Shown here one piece after another: positions 32,317 through 46,470 of a DNA stretch of 64,000 bases. The notes beneath the pieces are model-generated. The model was given only the letters and a program-made list of their open reading frames with translations. It searched no databases and was not told the origin of the DNA. The stretch comes from Hericium rajendrae. Lineage: Eukaryota > Basidiomycota > Agaricomycetes > Russulales > Hericiaceae. The stretch covers positions 806,001 through 870,000 of the forward strand of contig CM065888.1 in assembly GCA_033439255.1 (NCBI GenBank), written 5' to 3'. A program made the position numbers and the translations under genes. The first letter of the stretch is position 1. Every line of letters begins with the position of its first letter.

Positions 32317-33916
32317 CTAGTATCTTTCTCCTTTGACCGTATTGTCAGCGATAGCTCGGTCGATTGCATCAAGCTCGTCCTCGGAGAGAACAACGTTTCC
32401 GGCTCCAAGATTGTCGAGGTGTCGTGTCGGATTGCTGGTAAAAAAGAACCCGCGCATGTTAAACTGATAATTAGGTGATAGACCGAAGGCATTATGCGTA
32501 CGATGATCCAGGGATGGGCACCACTTTCGATCCACGCGATGCGACCCAAGCGATGCATAGTTGAGCAGTGGAGATATTCTTCTGCTTAGCGATGCCGTTC
32601 AAGGCCTCTACCAGAGCAAGATTGTGGTTGAAGTTCTGCCACGGTCTGGGTCAGCGTAAGCCCATCTTGTAAGCGATCTGCATACCTCCCGCTGAAATCG
32701 ATGGAAACGACGTCGTGGATCATCCTCTATTGTATGCAGGTGAGCAGACACGCGTCTCGATAATGGACGTCAAGACAAAATGTACCTGAGAAGTTCAGAT
32801 CTTCGAAACGCTTCCAGCGACCGGATAGAAATCCTTGACCCAGTGGGCTAGTAAACGCATGAGTTAACTGCAAGTCAAATCTCCGAAGAAGGTACCCACG
32901 AATAAGCCGCGACAGCGATGTCCAGATCCTGACAAGTCGCAATGACTGACGGGTCATGAGTTCGTGAAACCCAATCCATCACTGCAAAGGCGACTCGCCA
33001 TCTTTCGTCTCGTCCGTGTACGTCCAAGGACTGACTTCAATTTCACCACCGCAATACGGAACACCTGCGCCAACAACGCAGAAGTTAAGGCGGACCCGTG
33101 GTTGGACAATGGAGGAACGCACCGCGTTCGCACGTCTCACTATGTGAGCCGGGCACTCTGACAAGCCAATATGGTCGAACTTGCCCTGCGCGACAAACTC
33201 CGCCAGCGTGCGCACGGTCTGCTCGACCGGGACGCCGGGCACGAGCCGTGCGCATTCGAAGAGGTCGACCTTCTTCGTCCCGCGCAACTTGTCGAGTATG
33301 TTATCGATCCTGCGGGACAGAATCTCCTTGCTGATATGGATCGTTCAGTCATCGTCAATCCTTAGTGTAAGGGGAGGCATCCTTACGAGGGCGACCCTGT
33401 TGACTGCGGCTGTCTATGAGAAACTGGGAATGGGCGAGACAAAGTGGATCCTTTCCTTGACAGACAGGAAGGTCCTATCGGCATAATCAGGATACTTTTC
33501 GAAGAATCGTGCAACCAGTTCCAGGTTTGCCTCAGGGGGATTATGTCCATAGAAATCAGCTGCGAGTCACGTCCCAACCATTTGAGCAACAGGCATAGAG
33601 GCGACGATGAGGCAACACTCACCGCTGTTCAGAAACATCTTGACACCACTTGGCAAGCCGTCTATGCCAACCTTGATAGCTTCGAACGCTTCCTCGTCCG
33701 AAGCTGGTGGAGTTCGCCATCTGAAAGTCAGACGTCAGCGTGCCTTCTTGATATAGGGCTTTATGACAAGGCGACTGCGTACGTCATCATCATTAGGCCA
33801 TGCTAGAAATTACAAGTTGGTCAGTAAGTTCACTGTTCAAGACAAAGACTTACGCCAATTTTGCCCACGCTGATGGACGAGGCGGTCCCACCGAGGCTCA
33901 CGATACTCTGCAACAT
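32317..33916 (-). pseudogene. aldo/keto reductase, interrupted
   Basis: Exons spell an NADPH-dependent aldo/keto reductase of the yeast pyridoxal-reductase-like group: MLQSIVSLGGTASSISVGKI at the start, HGLMMMTWRTPPASDEEAFE, FYGHNPPEANLELVARFFEK, RIDNILDKLRGTKKVDLFEC, FVAQGKFDHIGLSE, EIEVSPWTYTDETKD, PLGQGFLSGRWKRFEDLNFS, AQLCIAWVASRGSKVVPIPG, and SSNPTRHLDNLGAGNVVLSE to VKGERY. Two places do not read through. After FLSVK, no open frame or credible splice replaces the expected segment of about 25 residues (33313-33430). At about 33048 one base is missing before EIEVSPW. The gene is probably a pseudogene; other intron joins are intact, so the decay looks young. Confidence 0.65.
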
Positions 33917-34430
33917 CTTTCTATGATGCGTCGATGGAAGTCAAGCTTGAAGTTAGTAATCGCATTACACACCTGAAAAGGATGCAGATCATAGCTTCAA
34001 TACCTTGATAAGACCGGTCCAAGCGGAGATCAATGCCCCTGTATACATCATGTCATATTCAGTACAAGAGGCTTAGCAAGAAGAAAGAAGGATACCAAAG
34101 CTAAAGAAAGAATTGCGCAGGGTGGCGTTAACGGTGCTCGTGCGACCAAGACCCTCGAGGCGCGCTGGCCCATTCTACTTCCCATTTTGTCCATGCAACC
34201 CATCTGACCGTTTCTTCGACACTGACATTCCCTTGCTAAGGCATTCAAAGATCGATCAGTCATACTTCTCACCAATGCCCAAGGCATCGACGTCTCATTC
34301 TAGTAAGCGTGAGAACCCTTACCTTTCAATTGCACGCCACATCGTTCTGATTCCTCAACCAGTTCATTATCTCCAAATTACAATGTATTCCATGCCAGAT
34401 TATAATGCTGAAACATGTACGCGTCTACCG
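33917..34430. other. intergenic, no gene seen
   Basis: About 510 bases between the AKR 5' end and the kinase 3' end. Confidence 0.35.
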
Positions 34431-36779
<2,349 letters not shown>

Positions 36780-38230
36780 TGCGATAGGGTAGATTCAGAA
36801 ATGCGGGGAAGCTAGAGACTGCAGCAGCATAAGCGCCAGCGCAACTTGAATGGTTGCTGCTCACCGGCCCGCCGGATCCGTCGTTTGCCGGCTGCGCCTC
36901 TGGTACGCCTGCTTCAACTCCACCCCGAACCTGCCGGCTGCCGCTCGCGTTTGACTCGTCCTCCCAGCACGAATTCTGTCCAGGCAGGTCTTATCTTTGC
37001 TAACATGTGAAAATGGGGAACTTCTGACCAGGGCGGTGACTTTACTCAGCTTTATGCCTCCGAATAACATGCGTCTGCATGCAAAGACATCACTGCAATT
37101 GGTCGTGCGCAGGACCAACCCGTCGACATGTCTGTCAGTCAAGAATCTTGCGTACTTTCGAACACAAGGTCTACTTTACAGCCGGACGCAGCTTCAGCGT
37201 CAGGATTTTCCTCTTTTGCGTCTCGCCGTATGCGAATGGGCCGTAAGCAAATCCACGGATCACCTCCATTTGCTCACATGAGATGCACGTCAACGCGCCT
37301 GAGAAAGGATCACTTCCATTCGCCGTGGTATTCGCATCTACCACTCGTCCGTGGCGGCCGGTAACAGCCGGAGACCTCAAGGACATCACTCATCGAGTAT
37401 GTAGTACGCGTACCCACGCGGTGAGTCTGCTCCTGAACCTATTTCAAAGTGCCATAACTGTTATAACTTTGTTCTCTGGAATCTTCGATAGTATCTCAAA
37501 GGTTCAGTCCAGGAATGGACATCTCAGAATGTCTAGAATGTCGGCCGTAAGCGATGACAGCGAAGGTCTGCGTGGCGGACGCTGAACACCTGGATTGATG
37601 GTATCTCCAAACGGCGATCCAGAGCTATGGTGAGCCACGTTCGTCGTTCACCGTCAATTCATGGTAACCGCAACTCTTCCAGTCTCACGTATTGTGCCAT
37701 TATAGCACCTTAATCCCGCTGGCAGATCTATAGCTCTTGATGCACAACATCAGAAGGTCCCACTGGAATCATCTATACGCTAACAAAGTACGAATTACGT
37801 GGGTCTTGTAGGCGCCTTCAAGTGCCTGGAGCGCTTGCATGATTGGCGCCCACCACTTCAACTTGAGTCACGACTGGAGGACTGGCTCGCGATCATACCT
37901 GTCATCACAATGTAAATACTCCATGGACATTCACGAGCGAGTCACCGCGATATGTTCAGAGCTGCTACGCAAGCCTACGCAGTCCTCTGCCTTCACACCC
38001 GCGTCAAGCATTGACTACAATTCCTGAAGTAGCGCGCGCGCGCTCTGCCGGACGCTGAGCAGCGGTGGCGCTCATTATGACTTCACCCAATTTCCTGGTA
38101 TGTCTCTGGCGCTGAAAAAGTTCGCTTCTGCGCTTTGAGCCGCCTCTGGAAATTTAGCCGTCTATGAACGGCCTGATGCCTTTGACACTCGTGAGACCCG
38201 TATATTCCGTTCAATAGATTCGTCCCGCAT
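36780..38230. other. intergenic, no gene seen
   Basis: About 1.45 kb between divergently placed genes (kinase on minus, LysM gene on plus). Short frames only; none shows a domain. Confidence 0.4.
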
Positions 38231-38272
38231 GGCTACCAACTCGCTGGAATAAACAACCCCAATTTCTCGAGG

Positions 38273-38278
38273 TATAAA
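38273..38278 (+). promoter_or_regulatory. TATA box of LysM gene 1
   Basis: TATAAA about 90 bases before the ATG. The flanking bases, including CAACTTTCTTCAGC, are conserved at LysM gene 2. Confidence 0.6.
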
Positions 38279-38364
38279 TGCCGCAGTCGCCGACAACTTT
38301 CTTCAGCAGCCAGCCAGCTCCTCTTGTCTGCTAAACCGCACTCCCAGTGTTCAATCTCACAAGG

Positions 38365-38945
38365 ATGTTCTTCACTCTGCGCTTCTTCGCCTTCGGCGCT
38401 GCTCTTCTCGTCGCGTCGGCCGGCGCACAGAGCAACTGCGATCGCTTCTACGCCGTGAACACCGGTGACACCTGCGATGCAATTTCGGCGCGCCAGAATG
38501 TCTCGACGTCAGTTGCCCGCTTTCGTGACTCAGCGCCGTGCTGACTGGATTTCTTGCAGCTTCCAGCTCCAATATGCAAACAATAACACCATCGACGCTG
38601 CCTGCGACAATCTGTTCGCCGGAGAGGTATGTTTCCTTTGGATTTCTCCAAGATTCGTAGAGTTGATGCTCACGTTTCGTCAGGTGCTTTGTCTGGGCCT
38701 GCAAGGCGAGGACTGCACGACCACTTTTGTGGTTGGATCCACCGACACATGCGCTACGATCACCAGCGCGTATAACATTTCGTTGGCCACCGTGCTCGCG
38801 AACAACCCCAACGTAAACTCACAATGCAGCAACATCTACCCTGGCGAGGTCAGTCACGTTCACAAAATCGTATGTCGAAGTTCAGTAGCTCACGCTCAGT
38901 TTCTAGGTCCTGTGCGTTGCGAGCCAGGTGTTCCCGTATTCTTGA
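38365..38945 (+). CDS. secreted two-LysM protein 1 (LysM effector-like)
   Basis: A small secreted protein of about 138 residues in four exons. The signal peptide is MFFTLRFFAFGAALLVASAG, cleaved near AGAQ. LysM 1: CDRFYAVNTGDTCDAISARQ, then FQLQYANNNTIDAACDNLFA. LysM 2: TTTFVVGSTDTCATITSAYN, then LLANNP-like VLANNPNVNSQCSNIYPGE. Cysteines follow the fungal LysM pattern. The protein ends VLCVASQVFPYS. LysM domains bind chitin and N-acetylglucosamine oligomers; secreted fungal forms can hide chitin from hosts or shield the fungal wall. The second domain has VGSTDT where the usual motif is GDT, so it may bind less well. Confidence 0.88.
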
Positions 38946-40400
38946 AATTTTAAGAGTTGGAAGCTGGGTCTCAGAGCTCAAACGCGGTGGTAATTCAAGG
39001 GATTTTGGTGTTCTGCTTGGGGAATTCGAGATATATCAGGTGGACTTTTGGGGGTATCGCTACTACGGGGTTCGAATCGATAAATGGAAAGGCTTTGGTC
39101 ATTTTCCATGTGTGTTCTTCATGCTTAGGTTTCTAAGAACAATCAATATCAGTGTTCAGATGATAAAGATCCCGTCCATTTAATCGTTCGCAATGGAAGG
39201 CTGGTAAAATTCGGTCCAATGCGTGACGACAAGGTCGATCTGAATCCGTAGAACGTCCGTACGTCTTTTGTGTAAGGTCGGCGACGAGAGTTAGAGGTCG
39301 ACGGCGTCCGGCGCGGACTCGCGGCATGCCATGCCGCAAGCGCCCGAGCTGTTTAACGACAACGCTCTTGTTCACTGCTTGGTCCCTTTGCACATAAGCT
39401 TAGAGTAGAACGGGTCGCCCTCGAGGACATGGTCGCGTTGTCTTCGAAGATGTGTTCGATTCGTGTCCGCACCTCGGAGTCTCGTTGGTACATCGTGATG
39501 GCCACATTTCCACTGTAAGCGCACTATCATTTCATCGCGCAGAGGCGCTTTCTTTTCCTTCACCTCACATTCGACCTGAATCTATGCTTTCTTAGAGCTG
39601 GCGTCGTCATACGGGAAATGGCAGTCCCCAAAGGCATGCTACTTGATCAGCGCCTCCTGGTTCTCATCCTTCTGGTCGACATTCTGCTTTGATGGCCGGT
39701 TGACTGTTCGGGTGCACGCATCGTCGGTACAGAAATGTACGGAAACCTGGGATCACTGATGTTGTCCCCGTTGCTGAACTCGACCACAAGGAAGACGATC
39801 GTACCTTGCTGGAGATTATAACGAGGAAACGGGCAAACGCTGGCCAACCGTACGTTGCCTCGAACAACGTGCCCCATAAAGTTTCATAAATAGCCATCAA
39901 AGCCATCAACGTACATGGACTGATTCGTCAACAAGCTTATCAAAAGTCCGTCTCAAGGTTTGAATGTAAAATAAGTCTGTTCTGGCCATTTGAAGGCCGG
40001 ACCCAGCCTTTGCTTCAAAACCCGCATCATCGCCCAAGAGTGCTTTCGGGCACTCCCTTTGACAGCGACCGAAAAGCAAGTCCGTGGATCACTTGTCTTC
40101 TCAAGTACACACATCGGATACATGCGTACTTCCACGCGGTCGCAGACTCCGTCCTGTCTCCGTCCTTTCTGTATGCTTAGCAGCGCTCACTGCAGCACAC
40201 GTGTTCTGCTCGCCGCTTTGCAGGAGTGGCGCTCATCTTCGCGGCCCCGTCACGCATCTCTAGGTCCTTGAGATGCTTTGTTCCACACTTGGACTTGTGC
40301 CTAACGCTCTAGCTACCATTTACGCGTCGACTGATGCTGGTATGACTTCCATGAGAGTGGTCTATTCTAACAGATTCTTGCCGCATGACTGGAACCCCCT
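38946..40400. other. intergenic within LysM duplication
   Basis: The first 450 bases resemble the 3' flank of LysM gene 2 (shared AGGCTGGTAAAA and a CGGACGCGGAGACTC-like phrase). The remainder shows no gene; a short minus-strand frame at 39664-39909 is not recognisable. Confidence 0.4.
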
Positions 40401-40428
40401 GGCGCGTAAAAGCATACATTCCTCGCGA

Positions 40429-40434
40429 TATAAA
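40429..40434 (+). promoter_or_regulatory. TATA box of LysM gene 2
   Basis: TATAAA about 90 bases before the ATG, in the same context as in LysM gene 1. Confidence 0.6.
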
Positions 40435-40519
40435 GTCAGCGGTCGTCAACAGATTTCTTCAGCGGCCAGCTCTTGCTCTTGCTCCGTGACCTAAATCCCC
40501 AGCTTCTGAGCTTGCGAAG

Positions 40520-41100
40520 ATGGTTCCTACTCTGCGCTTCATTGCCTCTGTTGCTGCTCTTCTCGTCATCTCGGCCAGCGCGCAGAGCAATTGCGATCGC
40601 TTCTACGCCGTCAATTCGGGCGACACCTGCAATTCCATCGCCGCGCAGCAGCACGTCCCGACGTTAGTGATTTTGTTCCACAGCTTCCACCCGACTGCGT
40701 TGACACGGTTTCTATAGCTTCCAGCTCCAGACAGTGAATAACGGTACAATCGATGCTGCTTGCGACAATCTGTTCCCAGGAGAGGTGGAGTGTCCGCATA
40801 ACATCGTCAAAATGCCTCGCTCACAGTCAATAAGCTCCTTTGTCTGGGGCTGCAGGGTGAAGATTGCGAGACTACCTACGTGGTTCAGTCCGGGGATACG
40901 TGCGCCGCGATCAGCAGCGCCAACAACATACCCCTCGCCACCTTGCTTGCGAATAATCCCAATGTCAACTCGGACTGTACGAACATCGGTGTTGGAGAGG
41001 TTAGTCGCATGTACAGTCGTAGTTTCCTCCTCGATGGCTCACTGCTTTTGTTTATCTGCAGGTTCTGTGTGTAGCGGACCAGATCATCGGGGCTGCGTAA
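40520..41100 (+). CDS. secreted two-LysM protein 2 (LysM effector-like)
   Basis: A paralogue of the gene at 38.4 kb with the same four-exon structure. The signal peptide is MVPTLRFIASVAALLVISAS, then AQSNCDRFYAVNSGDTCNSI and FQLQTVNNGTIDAACDNLFP form LysM 1. TTYVVQSGDTCAAISSANNI with LLANNPNVNSDCTNIGVGE forms LysM 2. It ends VLCVADQIIGAA. Here the second GDT motif is intact, unlike in gene 1. Its likely role is chitin-oligomer binding outside the cell. The two copies differ mostly in the second LysM and the tail, so they may have different ligand strength. Confidence 0.88.
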
Positions 41101-41981
41101 CTCCCTCAGAGCACTGCGACATCCTCATCAATTCCGACTCGGACTGTACCGGTGTCCTCAAGGCCGCCAGCCTCTCAGCCCTTCGCATGTCCCACAGGGC
41201 CCGTAGATTCTTTTCAGACCATCCCACTTTCTTGTCTGCCTTTCACAATTTCTGTATCTTCCGTTCATTCTTCTACGATTGTGCCAGTTGCTACTCAGAC
41301 TCTCACAGTGTCCACGGTGTCCGCAAGGTCCTCTGCGATTGCCTTAGACATCTGAAGTCAGATGCAGGTGATAAAGTAGGATGCTTCTGGTATTTTCCTG
41401 GGAAATTTCGAGGTATATAACTTGGATTTATGTAAGGTCATCGTTCACTACAGGCTTGAATGGATGACTGGACGTTTCATTGCTATCTGACAGATGACCC
41501 ATAAATAAGGTCCTGCGTATTTAATTGCCAAAATTGAGAGGCTGGTAAAAACCATGATATCGACAAGTTGATCCTTGATGCATTGATGGCCAGGCAGACC
41601 CCAACCCGCAAAACGACATATCTTATACAGTCCTTCTGTGCATGTAAGGTTAGCGCTTCAACAGAACTATCGTCTGCCACCAGGAGGTCCGAGTCAATCT
41701 CAACCCATGAGATGACTGCGTGTCCTTTGTGTGGAGTAAGCCAGCAACGAAGAGTAGTGGTCGATGGTCGGACGTCCGGGCGCGGAGACTCAGGGGAGCC
41801 ACCAGCGCGTGCAGTACCTGAATTGTTCCTACAAAACGACAAGAACGTCTTTGTCCACTGCTTGTGCATCATAACATCACATCGGAGAACACATCAGCAT
41901 TGCAAATCCAGAATCCAGATACAAGTACCCTTCAACTCCTCGGACTCATCAGAAATTCCTCGTATATCCCCTAGCTATAAC

Positions 41982-43615
41982 CTATGGGGATTTCATGTGA
42001 ATTACAACTGTGGGAACAAACCTCCTGAGTTGTGCCAGCTCACCGTACTGTGCTTCATGAGGATGCGGATAGGCATCCATGAACACTTGGAGGCTCTGGA
42101 TCCCCGTATCCTGCCTTTTCCGACTCTGGAGGGCCTCAGCTAGGAGAAACCAATTTCGCTTCAGGTAGTGACAGCTGGTCTTGACGGTGATGGCCTCTAG
42201 CGCGGGCCAGAGTGCGGGAAGTGTGAAGACCATAGTCAGGACCTGCGTCAGCACTTCTGGCCTGATTCTAATTTCCCGCACGTTCGCAGCAGGCTGAAAG
42301 ATGGAGAAGAAGTTCGAGATGTCAAGGGGCACCAGGGAACCAAAAATGAGGCACACTGTGCTCCGTAGGTCCAGCCTATGGATGAAAGTGCATGCAAACA
42401 GTGGATATGTATTGATTTCGTTGGCCTCGACGAGGAAATTGACATCCAAATGACAGCGGCCAAGATGGCTGGTATCCATATAATGGCGCACGTAGTCCTC
42501 CCAGCCTATGAAATGCCACATGTCACGGACTTCGAGTACGGCAAGCAGAGCTTCGGCGTGGACCAGAATTCTGGAGCACAATCTACGGAGTGCATGTTGA
42601 GTGTGTCGTTTATGAGGAGCCAGACCTTCAGGCGCAGCATCGATGAAGGCGGAAGCTCGGTGTACTGGAAAAAGCGGTCAATCTGGTCAACCTCATCCGA
42701 GATCTCCAGCTTGGTGAGTGTGTCGGGTAGCTTAAAGATATGCTCAGCTGCTTTCTCTGGTAGCCGGACATAGAGTTCATCTTCATGCGATTGGTCTTCG
42801 GGTCTGTCTTCATCTCCAGATTCGTCCGAGTCCGACCAATCGGAGTCGTAGTCAGGTATAGCCAGGTCAAGTATAAGGCTGTCCAGGTGCGTCAACTCTT
42901 CCAGCTGACTTGAGAACCATTGCAGCGGAATGTGCAGGAAGAAGTTATAGCTGTGATCCATCCTCAAATGCTGCAGCAATGGATACACATCAGGTCTGCC
43001 AGATATCATGTGAGAGACGCAGAAGCTGCTGACATATAAGGACTGCAGGTGCAGCATTGGGCCACGCAGCATGTGGCACGATCCATCCAATAGTCCATCT
43101 GGAAGACTATCTTCATCTTGACCTGATTTACAGAAATCTGGGGTGAGCATGAGCGTCTCCAGCATGGGTGTGGCAGCAAACCGATACCCTTCTAAAATGG
43201 AAATCAAATCCTCAGGATCCCATGCGAAGAGGAGCAGCATCCAGATGCACTGAAATTGTGCCAATGCGAGCCGGAGGGCGTCCAGGTCGGGATCATGCAG
43301 AAGGAATGCCACCACGTCGAGGGGGCGGGACCCCGCCCATGCGAGGAAGATCTCTGTCAGCTGCGCGCTGTTAAAATCGAGCCACGTCCACAGTGGTTGA
43401 TGGCATATCGCAGCATGGTACCATGTGCTGCAGACAAGGAGGACAGCAAGCCAGCGCGGGGTACGCTGATAATCCTGGAGCAATGCAGTTTCGGTAACTA
43501 CGTGGAAGTCTGAGATATCCCTTGAGGTGTATGCGCATTCAGTTGCACTGTAGTAGTGGAAGATTTCACAGAGGAGTTCAATGGGGAAGTGTTGTAAGGG
43601 CAAGATGAAAGCCAT
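41982..43615 (-). pseudogene. F-box protein, copy 1, frameshifted
   Basis: The F-box is MAFILPLQHFPIELLCEIFH to WLAVLLVCSTWYHAAICHQP. It is followed by a leucine-rich body (MLETLMLTPDF, LQSLYVSSFC) and an acidic patch (SDWSDSDESGDEDRPEDQSH), as in the intact paralogue downstream. After MLRLKVWLLINDTLNMHS the frame shifts: compared with the paralogue, about ten bases are missing just before the conserved CGTAGATTGTGCTCCAGAAT (near 42580). The remaining 199 codons (MWHFIGWEDYVRHYMDTSHL to HMKSP) continue in another frame. The first frame alone would give a 369-residue truncated product that keeps the F-box. Confidence 0.75.
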
Positions 43616-44817
43616 CTTCTATGTGCGTCCAAACCGGTTGATTCGTATCTAAAGGTTTGCCTTTGTCGCCTAGAAGAATGCAGAGTGTGACGGTCAGACA
43701 AGAGATATTCGTGCAGGGCTGGATATTACGCACCGAGTCGGGGCCTTGAGGGATACAGAGCATATGAAAGTGTACATTCTGATTCACTTAAAGGTCGGAG
43801 CTGGTGCTTCAAAACAAAAAGGTTCCATGTCACAGGTTTTGCAATGCAAGATAGATTGTGATGACAACACAATGGAACCAATAGTCTACGTACCAATCGC
43901 ATCGCGAGTACCATCGCCACGGCGAAAGATGAACACGTTGCAACCGATTTTGCACTACACAATTGGTCTAGCTTTGGGATACGTACATATTTCAAGGACT
44001 GGCGAGAGCACTGGATGCAATTGTGTCAACCGTCGTCAGTCACTAGGCGGCGTAGGACGGTCACGATGTTCATTATTTCGAAGCCCGCCTATCGTTATAT
44101 GGGCGGAGCCCAAATTGCCCCGCTGCTTTTTGTCAGAGTTGTTCGATGCCGGACAAGCCGAAGCAAAATATCTTCCCGGCTCTCTATCGACGTACTTATG
44201 TGCAGTGTGCACGTAGCTTACTAGCATACATATACATCGAACACTATCTGCGACCAGAGATTCGGAAAGGCAAAAATGTTCATTAAGTCAGTACACACTG
44301 CGTATTTACGAGCGGCAGAGACGGGCACGCGCGCTGTGCCTAATTGTCGACTCATCTGCATTTGCAGTAGTTAGTGACGCATTACGGGGAGCTGGACTCG
44401 ACGGTGAGTCCTGCTGACCATCCTGGAGGGCGCTGAAGTTCCTAAGGCATAAAGTCCACAAACTCCAGTCGTCTTCAGTATTTTTCCTGTGACTCTCAAC
44501 CCACGAGACGACTGCGTATCTTTTGTGTGGAGTCAGCAGTCAGCAACGGAGAGTAGAAGTCGATGGTCGGATCCGGGATATCCGGGCGCAGAGACTCGGC
44601 GGAGTACCTGGATTGTTCCAACCTAACGACGACAGCGAATTTTCCCACTGCTGATCCACTTCAATTTTCGCGTACGACGAGTCCCCTTCAGCGATACGGA
44701 CGAGTCGAGTCGCGTCCGTCCCACACAATATCACATCGGAGAACACATCAACATTGCAAATCCAGAATCTAGGATACAAGTACTGTACAACTCCTTGGAC
44801 TCGTAGAAAGTCCCTCA
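43616..44817. other. intergenic between F-box copies
   Basis: The first 380 bases match the 5' flank of the second F-box gene; the last 350 match the 3' flank of the first. The middle has no gene. Confidence 0.45.
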
Positions 44818-46470
44818 TTAATTCCCTAGCCGTAATGTTGGAGATTTCTTGAGGATTATAACTGTGGGAACAAAGCTCCTGAGTAGCATCAGCTCGCCGT
44901 ACAGTGCTTCGTGAGGATGCGGCCAAGTATAAAAGACAATTTGGAGACTCTGGATCCCCATACCCTGCCTTTTCCGACTTTGGAGGGCCTCGGTCAGAAG
45001 AGACCAGTCTCGATTCGGGTACTGGCAGCTCATCCTGACGGTGACGGCGTCCAGCGCAGGCCAGAGTGCGGGAAATGCAGAGACCATGGTCAGCACCTGC
45101 CTGAGTGTTCGGGGCCCGATACGAATTTCCCGCACGTTTTCAGCAGGTCGAAAGATGGAGAAGAACTCCGAGGCATCGAGGGGCCCTAGGCGCTCGAAAA
45201 TGAGGCACATTGTGCTCCGTAGATCAAGCCCATGGGTAAGCGCACGTGCAAACAGCGCATACGTACTGCTTTCGCTGTCCTCCAGCTTGATGTCGAAGCG
45301 ACAGCGCCCAAGATCGTTGCCGTACAGGGAATGGCGTACGTAGCCTTCCCAGCCCATGTAATGCCACATACCGTGGACTACGAGTACGGCAAGCGGTGCC
45401 TCAGTGTCCGCCGGTATTCTGGAGCACAATCTACGGAGCCTCGTGGCTCGCACGTTCAATGGCCCCCGATTGAGCCAGATCTTCAAGCGCAGCATCAACG
45501 AGGGCACGATATCGACGTATTGGAAGAAGACATCAATCTGGGCAACATCGTCGGCGATCTCCAGCCAGGTGAGTGTGTCGGGCAGCTTGAAGGTACGCTC
45601 AACTGCTTTCTCCGGAAGCCGGACGTGAAGTTCTTCATCCTCGTGCGATTGGTGTTCAGATCCACCTTCATCTTCGGATTCGTCCGATTCTTCTTCAAAT
45701 GGCTCAGGGAGACCTATCTCGAGTACGAGGCTCTCCAGGCGCGTGAACTTTTGTAGCTCCGATGGGAACCATTCCAGTGAAATGTCCAGAAAGAAGTTCC
45801 AGTTCCCATCCACCCTTAGACGTTGTAGAGATGGGTACGCATCAGGTCTGGCAGATATCATGTGGGAGAGGCGCAAGCCACCGGCATATAAGGATTGCAA
45901 GCGCGGCATTGGGCCAAGCAGCACATGGTGCGTATCATCCGGCAACTCGTCAATATTGGGATCATCATCGAATTCCTGTGATGTAAAGAAAGCCGGGTTG
46001 AGCATGATCGTTTCCAGCATGAGGGCGGAAGTAAACCGGTAGCTCTCCAGAATCGAAATCAAATCGTCAGGATCGCATGCAAAGAGGAGCAACGTCCGGA
46101 TGCGCTGAAATTGTGCGAGGACGAGCCGGAGGGCATCCAGATTAGGGTTAGGTGGAAGGAACGCCGCCACATCGAGCGGGCGGGATCCCGCCCGCGCGAG
46201 AAAAACCTTCGTCAGATGCGCGCTGTTGAAATCAAGCCGCGTCCACAAAGGTTGGTGACGTATCGCAACAGAGTACCAAGTGCGGCAGACGAGGAGGACA
46301 GCGAGCCAGCGCGGGGTACGCTGGTATTCCGCGCGTGTTGGAATCACTTTGATTTCGCCGATGTTTGAGATGTCCCTTGAACTGTAGGCACATTCAGTCG
46401 CACTGTAATAATGGAAGATTTCGCAGAGGAGTTCAACGGGGAAGTCTTGTAGCGGCGAGATGAAAGCCAT
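44818..46470 (-). CDS. F-box protein, copy 2, intact
   Basis: A single-exon 550-residue F-box protein. The F-box is LQDFPVELLCEIFHYYSATE to RTPRWLAVLLVCRTWYSVA. It is followed by repeats of leucine-rich text (RPDAYPSLQRLRVDG, ELQKFTRLESLVLEIGLPEP), an acidic loop (EEESDESEDEGGSEHQSHED), and a C-terminal half with FFSIFRPAENVREIRI and SRKRQGMGIQSLQIVFYTWP. The length and layout match the many lineage-expanded basidiomycete F-box genes, which are thought to be adaptors for SCF ubiquitin ligases. The substrate is unknown. It is the only intact one of the two tandem copies. Confidence 0.85.
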   Translation of the reverse strand: MAFISPLQDFPVELLCEIFHYYSATECAYSSRDISNIGEIKVIPTRAEYQRTPRWLAVLLVCRTWYSVAIRHQPLWTRLDFNSAHLTKVFLARAGSRPLDVAAFLPPNPNLDALRLVLAQFQRIRTLLLFACDPDDLISILESYRFTSALMLETIMLNPAFFTSQEFDDDPNIDELPDDTHHVLLGPMPRLQSLYAGGLRLSHMISARPDAYPSLQRLRVDGNWNFFLDISLEWFPSELQKFTRLESLVLEIGLPEPFEEESDESEDEGGSEHQSHEDEELHVRLPEKAVERTFKLPDTLTWLEIADDVAQIDVFFQYVDIVPSLMLRLKIWLNRGPLNVRATRLRRLCSRIPADTEAPLAVLVVHGMWHYMGWEGYVRHSLYGNDLGRCRFDIKLEDSESSTYALFARALTHGLDLRSTMCLIFERLGPLDASEFFSIFRPAENVREIRIGPRTLRQVLTMVSAFPALWPALDAVTVRMSCQYPNRDWSLLTEALQSRKRQGMGIQSLQIVFYTWPHPHEALYGELMLLRSFVPTVIILKKSPTLRLGN

